NCBI GenBank assembly: GCA_031553775.1
Contig: JAVBLA010000016.1
Location: 124,001-188,000, forward strand
Source: JAISFI01 sp031553775
GTDB taxonomy: Bacteria; Bacteroidota; Bacteroidia; Bacteroidales; Azobacteroidaceae
DNA length: 64,000 bases
Direction: 5' to 3'
Position 1 is the first letter of the stretch. Every line of letters starts with the position of its first letter. The notes below the pieces were generated by a model. That model was given only the letters and a program-made list of their open reading frames with translations, did no database searches and was not told the origin of the DNA. Both the position numbers and the translations under genes were made by a program. Below, piece after piece: positions 1 to 6,943 of this stretch.

Positions 1-195
1 GGGGTGAAAGCCGGAGGTGCTATGCGTGCTGTATTGGAAAGTGTGGGAATTACCGACGTGCTGGCAAAATCCAAAGGATCTTCCAACCCGCACAACTTGG
101 TGAAAGCTACTTTTGCTGCGTTGAATGAGTTAAGAAGCCCGTTCATGGTCGCCCAGAACAGGGGAGTATCGGTTGAAAAAGTGTTTAAAGGATAA
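1..195 (+). CDS. rpsE: 30S ribosomal protein S5, C-terminal part
   Basis: The reading frame is open from the left edge and ends in TAA at 193-195. It gives the last ~64 residues of uS5: the glycine-rich GVKAGGAMRAVLE segment, then the GSSNPHNLVKATFAAL helix typical of the S5 C-terminal domain. uS5 sits near the mRNA entry/decoding region of the 30S subunit and affects translational accuracy. It is cut by the window edge, so its start is outside. The next gene, rpmD, follows after 15 bases, the usual spc-operon order. A GGAGGA stretch lies just upstream of rpmD. Confidence 0.97.
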   Translation, partial: GVKAGGAMRAVLESVGITDVLAKSKGSSNPHNLVKATFAALNELRSPFMVAQNRGVSVEKVFKG

Positions 196-210
196 TAGGA
201 GGAAAATACT

Positions 211-387
211 ATGGCAACAATTAAAGTAAAGCAAGTTAGAAGCAGAATCAATTGTCCCGAAACACAAAAGAGAACTTTAGACGCTCTCGGTCTCAGAAAA
301 ATGGGTCGCGTGGTAGAACATGAAGTTTCTCCTTCCATTTTGGGAATGATCGATAAAGTGAAACACTTAGTTTCTATAGAGAAGTAA
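211..387 (+). CDS. rpmD: 50S ribosomal protein L30
   Basis: A 58-residue frame starts at ATG 211 (MATIKVKQVRS) and ends in TAA at 385-387. The short-form uL30 fold is recognisable from the N-terminal strand, the PETQKRTLDALGLRKMGR helix region and the SPSILGMIDKVKHLV helix. Length matches bacterial L30 (about 60 aa). It lies between rpsE and rplO, its standard place in the spc operon. GGAGGA stands about 10 bases before the start. This is a component of the large ribosomal subunit. Confidence 0.96.
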   Translation: MATIKVKQVRSRINCPETQKRTLDALGLRKMGRVVEHEVSPSILGMIDKVKHLVSIEK

Positions 388-420
388 AACTCATTGTTTG
401 ACAAAATAAAAAATTACTAT

Positions 421-867
421 ATGAACTTATCGAATTTAAAGCCTCAGGAAGGTTCTGTTAAAACCCGGAAGAGAATTGGTCGCGGAACGGGTTCGGGTTT
501 AGGCGGAACATCTACCAGAGGACATAAAGGAGCAAAATCCAGATCCGGATATTCCAAAAAAATTGGTTTTGAAGGGGGACAAATGCCTATTCAACGTCGT
601 CTTCCCAAGTTTGGATTTAAGAACATTAACAGAGTCGAATACAAGGCTATCAATATTGAAACACTGCAAAAATTAGCAGATGCTCAACAATTAGCCAAGA
701 TCGGACTCGAAGAGTTGAGAAATGCCGGTTTTATTTCAGCCAATCAAAAAGTAAAAATCCTCGGTCAAGGTACACTTACCGCTAAATTGGATGTTGAAGC
801 ACATGCTTTCTCCAAATCGGCCGAAGCAGCTATTCAGGCCGCCGGAGGATCTGCTGTTAAAATCTGA
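421..867 (+). CDS. rplO: 50S ribosomal protein L15
   Basis: 148 residues. I chose ATG 421 (MNLSNLKPQEGSVK), which matches the usual uL15 N-terminus; a TTG at 394 in the same frame would add nine unlikely residues. The basic, glycine-rich N-terminal stretch (KRIGRGTGSGLGGTSTRGHKG) that threads into 23S rRNA is intact, followed by the globular domain ending in AAGGSAVKI. It assembles late into the 50S subunit. secY starts five bases after the stop, so the two are very probably translated from one mRNA. Confidence 0.96.
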   Translation: MNLSNLKPQEGSVKTRKRIGRGTGSGLGGTSTRGHKGAKSRSGYSKKIGFEGGQMPIQRRLPKFGFKNINRVEYKAINIETLQKLADAQQLAKIGLEELRNAGFISANQKVKILGQGTLTAKLDVEAHAFSKSAEAAIQAAGGSAVKI

Positions 868-872
868 ATAAA

Positions 873-2216
873 ATGAGAGCAATAGAAACTATTAAAAATA
901 TTTGGAAGATTGAAGACCTGAGAACCAGGATCATCACTACATTTGTTCTGATTGCGATTTTCCGTTTCGGAACATATGTGGTTCTTCCCGGTATTGATCC
1001 TGCGCACCTTACAGCCCTTGAAAAACAAACTTCCGGAGGCCTTTTAGACCTTTTGAATATGTTCTCGGGTGGTGCTTTCTCCAATGCATCTGTTTTTGCG
1101 TTGGGTATCATGCCGTATATCTCGGCATCCATCGTTATCCAGTTGCTGGCTATTGCCATCCCGGCATTTCAAAAAATGCAAAGGGAAGGAGAAAGCGGAC
1201 GTCGGAAGATCAATCAGTATACACGCTATCTTACCGTAGCGATTCTCCTGTTTCAGGGTCCTGCTTATCTGATTAACCTCAGTACTCAATTAAGGCATGC
1301 CGGAGGTGCAATGCCTGCGGGAATCTGGTTCTCGGTATCATCTACGATCGTCCTGGCTGCAGGATCTATGTTCATCCTTTGGTTAGGAGAGAGGATTACG
1401 GATAAGGGAATAGGTAATGGTGTTTCGTTTATCATCATGACCGGTATCCTTGCCCGTTTACCGATTGCACTAGCTAAAGAGTTTACTTCCCGTTTCGGAG
1501 AGAGCGGAGGCGGTTTGATCGCATTCCTTTTCGAAATCGTATTCTTATTATTTGTTATCGCCGGAGCTATTTTGCTGGTACAGGGTACCCGCAGGATCCC
1601 CGTACAATATGCCAAACAAATGGTAGGAAATAAACAGTACGGAGGAGTAAGACAGTATATTCCGTTGAAAGTCAATGCTGCTAATGTGATGCCTATCATT
1701 TTTGCCCAGGCAATTATGTTTATTCCGATCTCATTTATGGGTTTTGGCGAAAACAATCCGGATAGCTGGTTTTACAAAATAATGATGCCTTTCATGGACC
1801 ATACCAGCTGGCAGTATTGTGTGGTATTTTCGCTGTTGATCATTGCATTTACCTATTTCTATACCGCTATTACAATCAATCCGACGCAGATGGCGGAAGA
1901 TTTGAAACGAAATAACGGATTTATTCCCGGTATTAAACCAGGAAAGAGAACTGCCGAGTATATAGATGAAATCATGTCCAGAATAACATTCCCGGGCTCA
2001 TTATTCCTCGCATTGGTTGCCATTATGCCTGCCTTTGCAAGCCTTTTCGGTATCAGTCAGGAATTTGCCCAATTTTTCGGGGGAACATCTTTGCTGATTT
2101 TGGTAGGGGTTGTACTGGATACTTTGCAACAAGTTGAAAGTCACCTGCTGATGCGTCACTATGATGGTTTGTTGAAAACCGGAAGAATCAAAGGACGCCA
2201 GGGCACGGCTTATTAA
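873..2216 (+). CDS. secY: Protein translocase subunit SecY
   Basis: 447 residues, the expected length for the channel subunit of the SecYEG translocon. About ten hydrophobic helices can be read. Family signatures include the plug/TM2 region (GGLLDLLNMFSGGAFSNASVFALGIMPYISASI, residues ~51-83) and the cytoplasmic loops with RRIPVQYAKQ and NPTQMAEDLKRNNGFIPGIKPGKRT, which contact SecA or the ribosome. The protein moves preproteins across and into the inner membrane. It sits in the spc operon after rplO and only three bases before map, as in most bacteria. Confidence 0.98.
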   Translation: MRAIETIKNIWKIEDLRTRIITTFVLIAIFRFGTYVVLPGIDPAHLTALEKQTSGGLLDLLNMFSGGAFSNASVFALGIMPYISASIVIQLLAIAIPAFQKMQREGESGRRKINQYTRYLTVAILLFQGPAYLINLSTQLRHAGGAMPAGIWFSVSSTIVLAAGSMFILWLGERITDKGIGNGVSFIIMTGILARLPIALAKEFTSRFGESGGGLIAFLFEIVFLLFVIAGAILLVQGTRRIPVQYAKQMVGNKQYGGVRQYIPLKVNAANVMPIIFAQAIMFIPISFMGFGENNPDSWFYKIMMPFMDHTSWQYCVVFSLLIIAFTYFYTAITINPTQMAEDLKRNNGFIPGIKPGKRTAEYIDEIMSRITFPGSLFLALVAIMPAFASLFGISQEFAQFFGGTSLLILVGVVLDTLQQVESHLLMRHYDGLLKTGRIKGRQGTAY

Positions 2217-2219
2217 AAG

Positions 2220-3005
2220 ATGATCTATCTTAAGACTGACGAAGAAATTGAATTGATGCGTATCGCCAACCGTTTGGTGGGCATGACGCTCGGGGAAGTG
2301 GCTAAACATATTCAGCCGGGTGTCAGTACGCTTCAATTAGATAAAATAGCCGAAACGTTTATTCGGGATCATGGCGCAGAGCCGGTATTTTTAGGATACG
2401 GAGGTTTTCCTAATTCTCTCTGCATATCGCTTAATGAAAAAGTAGTCCACGGGATCCCTTCCGATAAGGAAATTTTGAAGGAAGGAGATGTTGTTTCCGT
2501 CGATTGCGGTACATTTATCCATGGATATTGTGGGGACTCTGCCTATACGTTTTGTGTGGGTGAGGTTGCTCCCGAAGTCAAAATGCTTTTGAAAACAACC
2601 AAGGAAGCATTGTATCTGGGGATTGAAAAGGCTGTCGATGGGAAACGCCTGGGAGATGTGAGCCGGACGATTCAGGAATACTGTGAAAACAGGGGTTATT
2701 CGGTCGTTCGCGAACTGGTAGGACACGGGATCGGCAAGAAAATGCACGAAGAACCGGAAGTTCCTAACTACGGAAAGAGTGGTTACGGCGTTTTGCTGAG
2801 AAGCGGTATGTGCCTTGCCATCGAACCGATGATCAATATGGGAAAGAGACATGTAGTTTTTGAGAAAGACGGCTGGACTGTCCGTACCAGAGACAATCAG
2901 CCATCGGCCCATTTTGAACACACTGTGGCAATCAGGGACGGAAAAGCGGATATTTTATCTACATTCGAGTATGTCGAAGCAGTTTTAGGAGAAAAAGCAA
3001 TTTAA
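2220..3005 (+). CDS. map: Methionine aminopeptidase, type I
   Basis: 261 residues. Removes the initiator Met from nascent proteins. Metal ligands of the pita-bread fold are visible: the first Asp in VVSVDCGTF, the second in GYCGDSAYTF, the His in VGHGIGKKMHEEPEVPNYG, the Glu in AIEPMIN, and the last Glu in SAHFEHTVAI. It lacks the N-terminal SH3/zinc-finger extension of eukaryotic enzymes, so it is a type Ia enzyme. It begins three bases after secY and is followed closely by infA, the conserved secY-map-infA order of the spc/alpha junction. Confidence 0.97.
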   Translation: MIYLKTDEEIELMRIANRLVGMTLGEVAKHIQPGVSTLQLDKIAETFIRDHGAEPVFLGYGGFPNSLCISLNEKVVHGIPSDKEILKEGDVVSVDCGTFIHGYCGDSAYTFCVGEVAPEVKMLLKTTKEALYLGIEKAVDGKRLGDVSRTIQEYCENRGYSVVRELVGHGIGKKMHEEPEVPNYGKSGYGVLLRSGMCLAIEPMINMGKRHVVFEKDGWTVRTRDNQPSAHFEHTVAIRDGKADILSTFEYVEAVLGEKAI

Positions 3006-3022
3006 TTAATTGATTTCAGATT

Positions 3023-3241
3023 ATGGCCAAGCAGGCAGCAATTGAACAAGACGGAACAATCATTGAAGCATTGTCTAACGCAATGTTTAGAGTTGAATTA
3101 GAGAACGGACATGAGATTACGGCTCATATTTCCGGTAAGATGAGGATGCACTACATCAAAATCCTGCCCGGTGATAAAGTCAAAGTAGAGATGTCTCCGT
3201 ATGATTTAACCAAAGGAAGAATTTCATTCAGATACAAATAA
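3023..3241 (+). CDS. infA: Translation initiation factor IF-1
   Basis: 72 residues forming a single S1-like OB fold. MAKQAAIEQDGTIIEALSNAMFRVELENG and the C-terminal DLTKGRISFRYK are near-canonical. IF-1 binds the 30S A site and works with IF-2 and IF-3 in initiation. It sits 17 bases after map and 12 bases before rpmJ, the normal arrangement. Confidence 0.98.
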   Translation: MAKQAAIEQDGTIIEALSNAMFRVELENGHEITAHISGKMRMHYIKILPGDKVKVEMSPYDLTKGRISFRYK

Positions 3242-3253
3242 AATTAAAATAAT

Positions 3254-3370
3254 ATGAAAGTAAGAGCATCTTTGAAGAAAAGGACCGACGACTGCAAGAT
3301 TGTCAGAAGAAAAGGTCGCTTGTATGTGATTAACAAAAAGAATCCTAAGTATAAACAACGTCAAGGATAA
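3254..3370 (+). CDS. rpmJ: 50S ribosomal protein L36 (zinc-free form)
   Basis: A 38-residue frame from ATG 3254 to TAA 3368-3370 (MKVRASLKKRTDDCKIVRRKG, then LYVINKKNPKYKQRQG). Length and sequence are those of bL36. Only one Cys (C14) is present and there is no His, so the C-x2-C-x12-C-x4-H zinc ribbon of the C+ form is absent: this is the C- paralogue. A C+ copy is not in the window. It lies between infA and rpsM, the conserved alpha-operon position. Confidence 0.95.
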   Translation: MKVRASLKKRTDDCKIVRRKGRLYVINKKNPKYKQRQG

Positions 3371-3376
3371 TTTTAT

Positions 3377-3384
3377 TATTTTTG
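3377..3384 (+). promoter_or_regulatory. Candidate internal -7 promoter element before rpsM
   Basis: TATTTTTG fits the Bacteroidota sigma-ABfr -7 consensus TAnnTTTG and lies 22 bases upstream of the rpsM start, just after rpmJ. No clear -33 TTTG is visible, so an internal alpha-operon promoter is possible but not certain. Confidence 0.4.
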
Positions 3385-3406
3385 CAGAAAAATTCAAATT
3401 TAGAAT

Positions 3407-3787
3407 ATGGCTATAAGAATAGTTGGTGTCGATTTGCCGCAAAATAAAAGAGGAGAAATTGCGTTGACCTATATTTATGGGATTGGACGTAGCGCTGCAA
3501 ATAAGATATTGGCGGAAGCCGGTATCGACCGTGATATTAAAGTAAAAGACTGGAACGACGACCAGGCTGCCAAAGTGCGTGAAATCATTGGCGCAAATTT
3601 TAAAGTAGAGGGAGATCTTCGTTCAGAAGTACAATTGAACATCAAACGTTTGATGGATATCGGTTGCTACCGTGGAATCCGTCACCGTATCGGTTTGCCT
3701 TTGAGAGGTCAGAGTACTAAAAATAACGCCCGTACACGCAAGGGAAGAAAGAAAACAGTTGCTAACAAGAAAAAAGCTACTAAATAA
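3407..3787 (+). CDS. rpsM: 30S ribosomal protein S13
   Basis: 126 residues. The N-terminal MAIRIVGVDLPQNKRGEIALTYIYGIGRSAA and the HRIGLPLRGQSTKNNARTRKG signature define uS13, ending in a basic tail (GRKKTVANKKKATK) that reaches the P-site tRNA. It lies in the head of the 30S subunit and bridges to the 50S. Order rpsM-rpsK-rpsD-rpoA-rplQ is the canonical alpha operon; rpsK starts nine bases after the stop. Confidence 0.98.
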   Translation: MAIRIVGVDLPQNKRGEIALTYIYGIGRSAANKILAEAGIDRDIKVKDWNDDQAAKVREIIGANFKVEGDLRSEVQLNIKRLMDIGCYRGIRHRIGLPLRGQSTKNNARTRKGRKKTVANKKKATK

Positions 3788-3796
3788 TCATCAGAT

Positions 3797-4186
3797 ATGG
3801 CAAAGAAAACAGTCGCTGCTAAGAAGAGAAACGTTAAAGTTGATGCAATGGGTCAATTGCACGTACATTCTTCTTTCAATAACATTATTGTTACCCTTGC
3901 GAACAGTGAAGGTCAAGTGATTTCCTGGTCTTCAGCCGGTAAAATGGGTTTCAGAAGTTCAAAAAAGAATACTCCTTATGCTGCCCAGATGGCAGCCCAG
4001 GATTGTGCGAAAATTGCATTTGATCTTGGCTTGAGAAAGGTAAAAGCTTATGTAAAAGGACCGGGTAACGGTCGTGAATCTGCTATCAGAACAATTCACG
4101 GAGCCGGAATCGAAGTCGTTGAGATCATCGATGTTACTCCACTTCCGCATAACGGATGTCGTCCTCCTAAAAGAAGAAGAGTTTAA
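3797..4186 (+). CDS. rpsK: 30S ribosomal protein S11
   Basis: 129 residues of uS11: the HVHSSFNNIIVTLANSEG start of the domain, the SSKKNTPYAAQMAAQD helix, and the conserved C-terminal IDVTPLPHNGCRPPKRRRV. uS11 forms part of the 30S platform beside the E site. It is followed by an unusually long 116-base gap before rpsD, which holds a structured element described separately. Confidence 0.98.
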   Translation: MAKKTVAAKKRNVKVDAMGQLHVHSSFNNIIVTLANSEGQVISWSSAGKMGFRSSKKNTPYAAQMAAQDCAKIAFDLGLRKVKAYVKGPGNGRESAIRTIHGAGIEVVEIIDVTPLPHNGCRPPKRRRV

Positions 4187-4207
4187 TTTATTCAAACCCT
4201 GTTCTAA

Positions 4208-4274
4208 GGAACCCGGGCGTGAAATAAGATTGCAAGTACCCTCTCTGCAATCGCGGCTGCACAATACCGGTTCC
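4208..4274 (+). promoter_or_regulatory. Candidate structured leader of rpsD (uS4 autoregulatory type)
   Basis: The rpsK-rpsD gap folds into two nested stems. The outer stem pairs GGAACC (4208-4213) with GGTTCC (4269-4274) and can extend by GG/CC past a bulged C at 4214. The inner hairpin pairs GATTGCA (4228-4234) with TGCAATC (4246-4252) around an 11-base loop. The element ends 28 bases before the rpsD ATG, and there is no T-run, so it is not a terminator. uS4 is the known autogenous regulator of alpha operons in several phyla, and leaders of this kind occur in the Bacteroidia. Pairing is seen directly; the uS4-binding role is inference. Confidence 0.55.
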
Positions 4275-4302
4275 GGCAGACAAAATTTTAAAAAACTAAA
4301 AA

Positions 4303-4908
4303 ATGGCAAGATATACTGGACCTAAAACAAGAATTGCCCGTAAATTCGGTGAAGCAATTTTCGGACCGGATAAAGTTCTGAGTAAAAAGAACTATCCTCC
4401 CGGTCAACATGGAAACGGCAGGAAGAAAAAAACTTCCGAATACGGCATTCAGCTTCGCGAGAAGCAAAAAGCCAAATATACTTACGGTGTGTTGGAAAAA
4501 CAATTCCGTAATTTATTTGAAAAAGCTCAGCGCTCCAAAGGGATTACCGGTGAGGTGCTGATCCAATTGCTCGAATGCCGCCTGGATAATATCGTTTTCC
4601 GTATGGGACTGGCTGCTACAAGAGCTGCTGCCCGTCAGTTGGTGTCCCACAGACATATTGTTGTGGACGGAGAAGTCGTGAATATTCCTTCTTATTCGGT
4701 AAAACCCGGACAAGTAATCGGAGTACGTGAGAGATCCAAATCTATGGAAATCGTTAACGATTGTCTGGCCGGTTTCAATCACAGCAAATATGCCTGGATC
4801 GAATGGGATCAACCATCCATGAGTGCAAAATATTTGCACATTCCGGAAAGAGCAGATATTCCTGAAAATATCAAAGAACAGTTAATAGTAGAATTGTATT
4901 CTAAATAA
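4303..4908 (+). CDS. rpsD: 30S ribosomal protein S4
   Basis: 201 residues. The N-terminal MARYTGPKTRIARKFGEAIF is followed by YGIQLREKQKAKYTYGVLEKQFRN, and the S4 RNA-binding domain lies at about residues 92-155 (ECRLDNIVFRMGLAATRAAARQLVSHRHI). No Cys zinc site is seen in the N-terminus, so this is the zinc-free form. uS4 is a primary 16S rRNA-binding protein that nucleates 30S assembly and commonly controls its own operon. It is preceded by a structured leader and followed ten bases later by rpoA. Confidence 0.98.
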   Translation: MARYTGPKTRIARKFGEAIFGPDKVLSKKNYPPGQHGNGRKKKTSEYGIQLREKQKAKYTYGVLEKQFRNLFEKAQRSKGITGEVLIQLLECRLDNIVFRMGLAATRAAARQLVSHRHIVVDGEVVNIPSYSVKPGQVIGVRERSKSMEIVNDCLAGFNHSKYAWIEWDQPSMSAKYLHIPERADIPENIKEQLIVELYSK

Positions 4909-4918
4909 TAATTAATCC

Positions 4919-5911
4919 ATGGCGATATTAGCATTTCAAAAACCCGACAAAGTATTAATGTTAGAAGCGGACAACTTCTACGGGAAATTCGAGTTTCGTC
5001 CGTTGGAGCCCGGTTACGGAATTACTATCGGTAATTCCCTCCGCCGTATTCTATTATCTTCTTTGGAAGGATTTGCTATTACATCTATCAAGATCGACGG
5101 AGTTGAACATGAATTTTCAACGATTCCCGGCGTACTCGAAGATGTAACTAACATAATCCTGAATCTGAAACAAGTCAGGTTCAAACGTACCGTGGATGAT
5201 ATAGAAAACGAAAAAGTTACAATTCATGTTTCGGGTACCGAAATGTTCACCGCGGGAGATATAGGCAAACAATTATCTGGATTTGAAGTATTGAATCCCA
5301 ATTTTGTAATTTGTCATTTAGACCCGGGAGCTAGTTTCCGTATAGAATTAAACGTTGATAAAGGACGCGGTTATGTACCCGCCGACGAGAATCAGGTAAG
5401 TGAAGAAGATATTTCGTTGATTGCTATCGACTCTATCTTTACACCGATCCGCAATGTGAAGTATACTATCGAAAACTATCGTGTAGAACAGAAAACGGAC
5501 TATGAGAAATTAATTATCGAAATAGAAACCGACGGTTCTATCCATCCGAAGGAAGCTTTGAAAGAAGCTGCTAAAATACTGATTCATCACTTTATGTTAT
5601 TCTCTGATGAGAAGATACACCTGGAACCGGTTGATACCGAATCCAATGAAGAATTCGATGAAGAAGTACTCCACATGAGACAATTGTTGAAAACAAAACT
5701 GGCAGACATGAATCTTTCTGTCCGTGCCCTGAATTGTTTGAAAGCAGCTGATGTGGAAACTTTAGGCGAGTTGGTCGGATACCAGAAAAACGATTTGCTG
5801 AAATTCCGTAATTTCGGTAAAAAATCGTTGACGGAATTAGACGATCTGCTCGACAGCCTGAAATTGACTTTCGGTATGGATATTGCGAAATATAAATTAG
5901 ATAAAGAGTAA
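4919..5911 (+). CDS. rpoA: DNA-directed RNA polymerase subunit alpha
   Basis: 330 residues. The N-terminal assembly domain carries the conserved GNSLRRILLSSLEGFAI segment (residues ~37-54), and the C-terminal domain (from ~250) has LNLSVRALNCLKAADVETLGELV and NFGKKSLTELDDLL, the HhH-type alpha-CTD that touches UP elements and activators. Alpha dimerises to start core RNA polymerase assembly. It stands between rpsD and rplQ, five bases before the latter. Confidence 0.98.
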   Translation: MAILAFQKPDKVLMLEADNFYGKFEFRPLEPGYGITIGNSLRRILLSSLEGFAITSIKIDGVEHEFSTIPGVLEDVTNIILNLKQVRFKRTVDDIENEKVTIHVSGTEMFTAGDIGKQLSGFEVLNPNFVICHLDPGASFRIELNVDKGRGYVPADENQVSEEDISLIAIDSIFTPIRNVKYTIENYRVEQKTDYEKLIIEIETDGSIHPKEALKEAAKILIHHFMLFSDEKIHLEPVDTESNEEFDEEVLHMRQLLKTKLADMNLSVRALNCLKAADVETLGELVGYQKNDLLKFRNFGKKSLTELDDLLDSLKLTFGMDIAKYKLDKE

Positions 5912-5916
5912 CAACG

Positions 5917-6516
5917 ATGAGACATAATAAAAAAATCAATCATTTAGGTCGTACCAATACGCACAGAGAAGCGATGCTTTCCAATATGGCATCTTCCCTG
6001 ATCAAGCATAAAAGGATTTTTACGACTCTTGCGAAAGCGAAAGCTCTTCGCAAATATGTAGAACCGCTCATTACCAAATCTAAAGAAGATACGACACATT
6101 CCAGACGTATTGTGTTCAAAAATCTGCAGGATAAATTTGCGGTGAAAGAATTATTCCTGGATGTATCTCAGAAAATCGGAGACCGTCCGGGTGGTTACAC
6201 CCGTATTATCAAAACAGGTAATCGTTTGGGTGACAATGCCGAAATGTGTATGATCGAGTTGGTAGACTACAATGAAAATCTGTTGAAAGACAAGGCTCCG
6301 GCTAAAGCCGCCAAGACCCGTCGTTCCAGAAGAAAAGCCGACGCCGCTGATGCTCCTGTAGTAGAAGTGAAAGCTCCAAAAGCTGCTCCGAAGGTTGAAG
6401 AACCTGAAGTTGTAGTGGAAGAAGCTACTGCTGCTCCGGTAGTAGAAGAAGCTCCGGTTGTAGACGCTGAAGCAACTCCGGAAGCTCCGGCAGAAGAAAA
6501 AACGAAAGCAGAATAA
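5917..6516 (+). CDS. rplQ: 50S ribosomal protein L17 with Ala/Glu/Pro-rich tail
   Basis: 199 residues, compared with about 120 for a minimal bL17. The ribosomal core spans residues 1 to ~122 (MRHNKKINHLGRTNTHREAMLSNM start, then PGGYTRIIKTGNRLGDNAEM). From ~126 a low-complexity tail begins: a basic piece (AKTRRSRRKAD) and then alternating acidic and AP/VV motifs. Such tails are known in Bacteroidota L17. Their role is unknown, but they are probably disordered and exposed on the 50S surface. It is the last gene of the alpha operon and is closed by a terminator 25 bases later. Confidence 0.96.
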   Translation: MRHNKKINHLGRTNTHREAMLSNMASSLIKHKRIFTTLAKAKALRKYVEPLITKSKEDTTHSRRIVFKNLQDKFAVKELFLDVSQKIGDRPGGYTRIIKTGNRLGDNAEMCMIELVDYNENLLKDKAPAKAAKTRRSRRKADAADAPVVEVKAPKAAPKVEEPEVVVEEATAAPVVEEAPVVDAEATPEAPAEEKTKAE

Positions 6517-6540
6517 TATTATTACCGTTTTCGGTAAAAA

Positions 6541-6578
6541 GACGGCTCATAATCGTTGGATTATGGGTCGTTTTTTTT
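6541..6578 (+). terminator. Rho-independent terminator of the alpha operon
   Basis: A 13-bp stem (6542-6554 with 6559-6571, two G-U pairs, loop GTTG) is followed by eight Ts. A second small hairpin, TTACCG/CGGTAA at 6522-6537 with a TTTT loop, stands just before it. Confidence 0.9.
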
Positions 6579-6883
6579 GATACAACGAACATCACAACTG
6601 GCTTCTCTTGTGTTATTCAGAACATAAGATTGGAAGAAATTCCTTCTGAAAGGCTATTCTTTCCCGGACCACGGTATTTGGTAAAAAAGGTTATCGATCT
6701 TAATAATACGGAAAAAATAGTTTCTCCGGGATATATTGACTATTTCATTGTAAAAAGCCATAATGTGGTTGATGGAGGACAATGGTGTGCTGATCTGGAA
6801 TATCAGTTAGTAATTTTGTTTTTTTAGTCTCGTAGACAATTGAAAAGTGGGATTATTTTACATCAAGTGATAGATATTTTTAC
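6579..6883 (+). other. Intergenic stretch with a possible gene remnant
   Basis: Between the alpha-operon terminator and the eno promoter. The only open stretch of note is a frame to a TAG at 6825-6827 (about 65 codons from a TTG at 6630; FPGPRYLVKKVIDLNN then EKIVSPGYIDYFIVKSHN). It has no ATG start and no recognisable start signal, so I do not call it a gene. The residues read like protein rather than random sequence, so it may be the 3' end of a decayed gene. I do not recognise the family. Confidence 0.25.
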
Positions 6884-6891
6884 TACCTTTG
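6884..6891 (+). promoter_or_regulatory. eno promoter, -7 element
   Basis: TACCTTTG matches the Bacteroidota -7 consensus TAnnTTTG exactly and is followed by GCAG, a common context. It lies 52 bases before the eno ATG, giving a leader of about 45 bases. No good -33 TTTG is evident. Confidence 0.7.
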
Positions 6892-6943
6892 CAGCCTGAA
6901 AGCAAAGAATATTAGTATAACTATCAATTAAAAAACTTACCGT

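Noticed and set aside
1286..1756. Long minus-strand frame inside secY
   Set aside because: It is the antisense shadow of a membrane-protein gene and has no start context, neighbours or recognisable domain.
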